A stretch of DNA of 64,000 nt from Sequoia sempervirens (lineage: Eukaryota > Streptophyta > Pinopsida > Cupressales > Cupressaceae). The notes under the pieces are model-generated. The model was given only the letters and a program-made list of their open reading frames with translations. It was not told where the DNA came from and searched no databases. Positions 60,960 through 64,000 of this stretch are shown here, in pieces. The stretch spans positions 124,107,760 through 124,171,759 of the forward strand of contig VDFB02252616.1 in NCBI GenBank assembly GCA_007258455.2, given 5' to 3'. A program made the position numbers and the translations under genes. The stretch's first letter is position 1. Every line of letters starts with the position of its first letter.

Positions 60960-62365
60960 ATGATTATATGTTTAGATTTATTTTACCATTTGTAGAAATA
61001 AACAAAATATTGTAGAAGAATAAGACCAAAAGAAATAAGTTACACAACATATATCGTGGAGAAACCCATTCGGGAAAAAAATCCACTGGAAGAATCAATG
61101 TATTATTTAATCTCAGAATAAGATTACAATAATTCCAATCATTGTTTGAGATGCTTCTTTTTCCTTCAAAAATTCTTCACAACCTGCAACAAAATATAAT
61201 AAACTCTCTTCAACTTCCTACAATATATAGACAATAACGAGCCTTGTAAACTCCAAAGAGTTTACAATTACAAATCATAATGATTATCTTACAAAACCCA
61301 CACCTATTCTTTACAAGTAGAGTTCTACCATGAAGAACAGTGTCAAAACAAGTCCATCCATTTGGGCATCCCAAACTGAAATCATAACTCAACGTTGATT
61401 CTGAAGATATCTTCTAAGCTTATCCTCAAATTTGGCTTCCAAGAATGGGCCCACTTAACTCAGGCTTATAAAATATCTTATCATGCAAAAGTGTTAACTC
61501 CAAGATGCCAACTTGGGCGACCACGGTGAGTCCAAGTCAATCTTTGTTAACTGAAACATATCTTTCGACCATTCATGCAAATACCATGCATGATTGATCA
61601 TCCCCATTTAATTGAATGTATCACCTATTATCTATCATGCAACTCAAGTCATTAGTCATGCATTCCAAGTCAACTAAAGTAAACTAGCATTCAACTGAAA
61701 CTAACTACATGCAATTGAAGATAACTAAACCATAATTGAATTGAATTCAACTGAACTCAACTGATACTGAACTGAACTAATCTGAACTAAACTCCATGCA
61801 AGTAAACACCAATCCCTAACTTCTAGGACCTTTACATGCATTACTAAAGTGTTGTCTTTTACTCCAGATAGTTAACTTAACTCAAGGTGATTTCCACCTT
61901 CCATGTGGGTTATGCAACTCAAGTCATTAGTCATGCATTCCAAGTCAATTGAAGTAAACTAGCATTCAACTGAAACTAACTACATGCAACTAAAGATAAC
62001 TGAACCATAATTGAACTGAACTTAACTTAACTTAACTGATAATAAACTAAACTAATATGAACTAAACTAAACTAAACTCCATGCATGTAAACATCAATCC
62101 CTAACTTCTAGGATCTTTACACGAATAATTAAAGTTTTGTCTTTTACTCCAAACAATTAACTTAACTCAAGGTGAGTTCCACCTTCCATGTGGGTGCCCC
62201 ATTTGCTCCTATTTTTTAGAATTAATTACAAATGTCAATTTACATGTTCATTTAATTTGAATTTAATCTCTTTCTAATCCTAGTGTTGGGGAACACTTTC
62301 CAAGGACTTAGGAGATACATGAAATATGTTTAGGATTGCAATTAAATGGCATCCTAGTCCCAACA
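60960..62365 (-). repeat. 3' LTR of a minus-strand copia, interrupted by the Tat element
   Basis: On the minus strand it starts TGTTGGGACTAGG at 62365 after a polypurine tract, and runs left to the Tat insertion. The stretch at about 61055-61085, minus strand CCCGAATGGGTTTCTCCACGAT, is the copia R/U5 type also seen in the LTR ending at 33548. A TATATA lies at 61224-61229. The other end is probably 34885-34956. A 275-bp tandem duplication sits inside. Confidence 0.7.
61637..62195. repeat. Tandem duplication of about 275 bp in the copia LTR
   Basis: 61637-61911 and 61912-62195 both start ATGCAACTCAAGTCATTAGTC and end ACCTTCCATGTGGGT. Within each is an AACTGAACT/AACTTAACT simple repeat that has changed length between copies. 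Confidence 0.9.
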
Positions 62366-62378
62366 TTCTCCCACTTGA
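62366..62378 (-). other. Polypurine tract of the minus-strand copia
   Basis: Minus strand reads TCAAGTGGGAGAA directly before TGTTGGG, the usual copia 3' end. Confidence 0.8.
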
Positions 62379-62499
62379 CATTATACATTGCAATTATTCT
62401 AAACAAGGAATCATTCTTATAAATCAAGTACAGGACTCAAGGCCAATGGCCTCCCTAGACCAACTAATCAATCCATGCCAAATTTAAATGCAACTTGCA

Positions 62500-62945
62500 T
62501 AATCATGAAGCTCCAAGCAAATGAATAATAATCAAAACCAAGAGACCTTATCTATAGGAATTGGTTTCATAAGATAATCTATGACATTAATTAAAGTGTC
62601 AAATTTCTAGATTAATACCTTCCCACTCTCAAAAATTTCTTGCACAAAGTGATAATAAATGCTAACATGCTTAGTACGATCATGATACATAGGATTTTTT
62701 GGCTAAACACATAGCACTCTAACTATCATATTAAATTTTAATGTACTTGTAATTAAACCAATACCCTTCCCAAGTCCCTGTAACCAAAGTGCTTCTTTGG
62801 AGGCATGTGAAACCGTTGAGTGTGTTGAACTCACATCCAACCAAGATATAGGCTTCTCAATCTTTACTGTTGAAAAATATTTTCTTACAAGTAAAAATTC
62901 CAACATATATCTCTTACCATAAGAGAACTCAAGCCTCACCTATTT
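62500..62945 (-). pseudogene. Copia RNase H C-terminal fragment
   Basis: Minus strand shows SHASKEALWLQGL near 62775-62815 and KNPMYHDRTKHVSIYYHFVQE near 62640-62700, the conserved end of copia RNase H. A short tail with IDYLMKPIP follows, near the LTR. Stops and one frame change break it. Upstream parts of this element (to the right) were not recognised. Confidence 0.85.
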
Positions 62946-64000
62946 CTCCAAGTATCCATGAGGACCTGTAACCAACCAATCCATGCCAAAATCCAAATGC
63001 AACATAGCACTATCATGAAGTAATCAAGAAAATGATTAATGTACCCAATACTTAAGAGAACTACACAAGATCAATGTTAAATCTCCAATCATGAATTAGG
63101 AACATAAACATGACAACATGATCTAACCATCTCCTACTAAGAGATCACATGCACCATAACATATATACATCCTAGTCTCAAGAGAAAAAGTACCATTCCA
63201 AACTCTAAATGCATACCAAGAGTAAACCATGACATAATAGCAACCACTCTAAACCAAGAAAAAACCATATCCCCAATCACATGAAGATAACCTTACCAAT
63301 TGTAATGCCCCGTCTTATAACCTAAGGAATGTTGCAATTGTCTATAAAAGTGTAATAATTATTTTTTTAAGTAATAATATTAAGTTAATTAGTTGCATGC
63401 ATTCTCTAAGTTACGCGACGTTACACTACTTGAGATTCCATAGACGACTTTAGTATTTAGCATTACACATATTTAATTAACATAAACTTAAAAGTAAACA
63501 TTGCACATCATTTGAATTTCCATTGATAATAGTATAAAGTACAAATATGATTCTTACATTGTATTTGAAATAATATTACAATACTCAATCATCTGATGAG
63601 GTAGATTAATAATAGTTACAATTACATTTTTCAAATGTTCACCTCATAAACAATTGAGGGATGTTTCAAATACAAGATTTACAATAATGCAATAAAGAAA
63701 GTACATCTATATATTCAAGAATGATTTCTCCATCCATGAAGCTCTTGTTGCCATGATCATAAACTGGGGACCCAACAGAGTAAGGTGCACATTCCACCCA
63801 ACCATGTGGTACCCGTAGGTCCACCCCCATGCTAGGAGATAGTAATATGGTTACCTAGACATAACCTATTCACCCTAGACACAAGTACATTACTAACTGA
63901 TGGTTACATTGCTTCTAGATTTAGGACAATCAAATATGCCAAGTACACAAGGTAAACTGTTATTTTAGATGGAGTGTCATCACAATGTTGCAAAGGTTAC
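62946..64000. other. Unassigned sequence; possible LTR start at 63301
   Basis: No coding frame. TGTAATGCCCCGTC at 63301 resembles the TGTAA(C/T)GCCCC starts common in plant LTRs, but no partner LTR is in the window. Confidence 0.35.

Noticed and set aside
63301..64000. 5' LTR of a further gypsy element
   Set aside because: Only the TGTAATGCCCC start word supports it; no end, primer site or partner copy lies in the window, so it is mentioned but not called.

Overview
The window looks like nuclear DNA from a large, repeat-rich seed-plant genome. The evidence is AT-rich intergenic sequence, many decayed LTR retrotransposons nested in one another, a plant L1-type LINE with a C-terminal RNase H, tRNA-iMet primer sites and a Tat-lineage Ty3/gypsy element. 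A gymnosperm is my guess, but nothing here proves the species. I see no intact host gene, rRNA, tRNA or CRISPR. Every recognisable reading frame is a retroelement or a relic. Most premature stops are TAG or TGA where families keep Gln, Trp or Arg, as expected when methylated CHG and CG cytosines deaminate in silenced DNA.

Layout. 1-9960: AT-rich DNA with one possible relic of an RPA-like OB-fold gene (about 840-2340). 9961-14008: 5' LTR, tRNA-Met primer site, long leader and gag-protease frame of a copia-like element with no polymerase (copy 1 of a gag-only family). It is fused without any LTR at about 14009 to the gag of a Ty3/gypsy element. 14009-about 23800: that gypsy element (gag, protease, RT, RNase H, integrase, then an extra ORF of unknown function) and its 3' LTR. 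About 25990-31969: degenerate LINE on the minus strand with an internal 258-bp tandem duplication. 31984-34884: copia 5' LTR and gag-protease fragment. About 34890-34956 plus 60960-62950: LTR, polypurine tract and RNase H end of a minus-strand copia.

34957-60959: a very large Tat-type element bounded by the target-site duplication ATGAT, with three LTRs (34957-35294 truncated, 36891-38172, 59677-60959). The central LTR serves as 3' LTR of a mostly deleted left unit and 5' LTR of the main unit. The main unit has a leader with a 32-bp minisatellite, gag-pol with two RNase H domains (41102-49417), and an antisense ORF (56969-58732) encoding a plant mobile domain plus coiled coil. Nested inside, at 50725-55503 and flanked by GTTTG, is a young complete copy 2 of the gag-only family with two 428-bp LTRs.

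The most unusual material is the gag-only copia family, which has one frame of gag, protease and an unassigned C-terminal domain conserved between two copies, plus an LTR full of inverted repeats. Next come the three-LTR Tat structure with its antisense plant-mobile-domain gene, the copia/gypsy chimeric junction, and the gypsy ORF3 flanked by two near-identical polypurine tracts.
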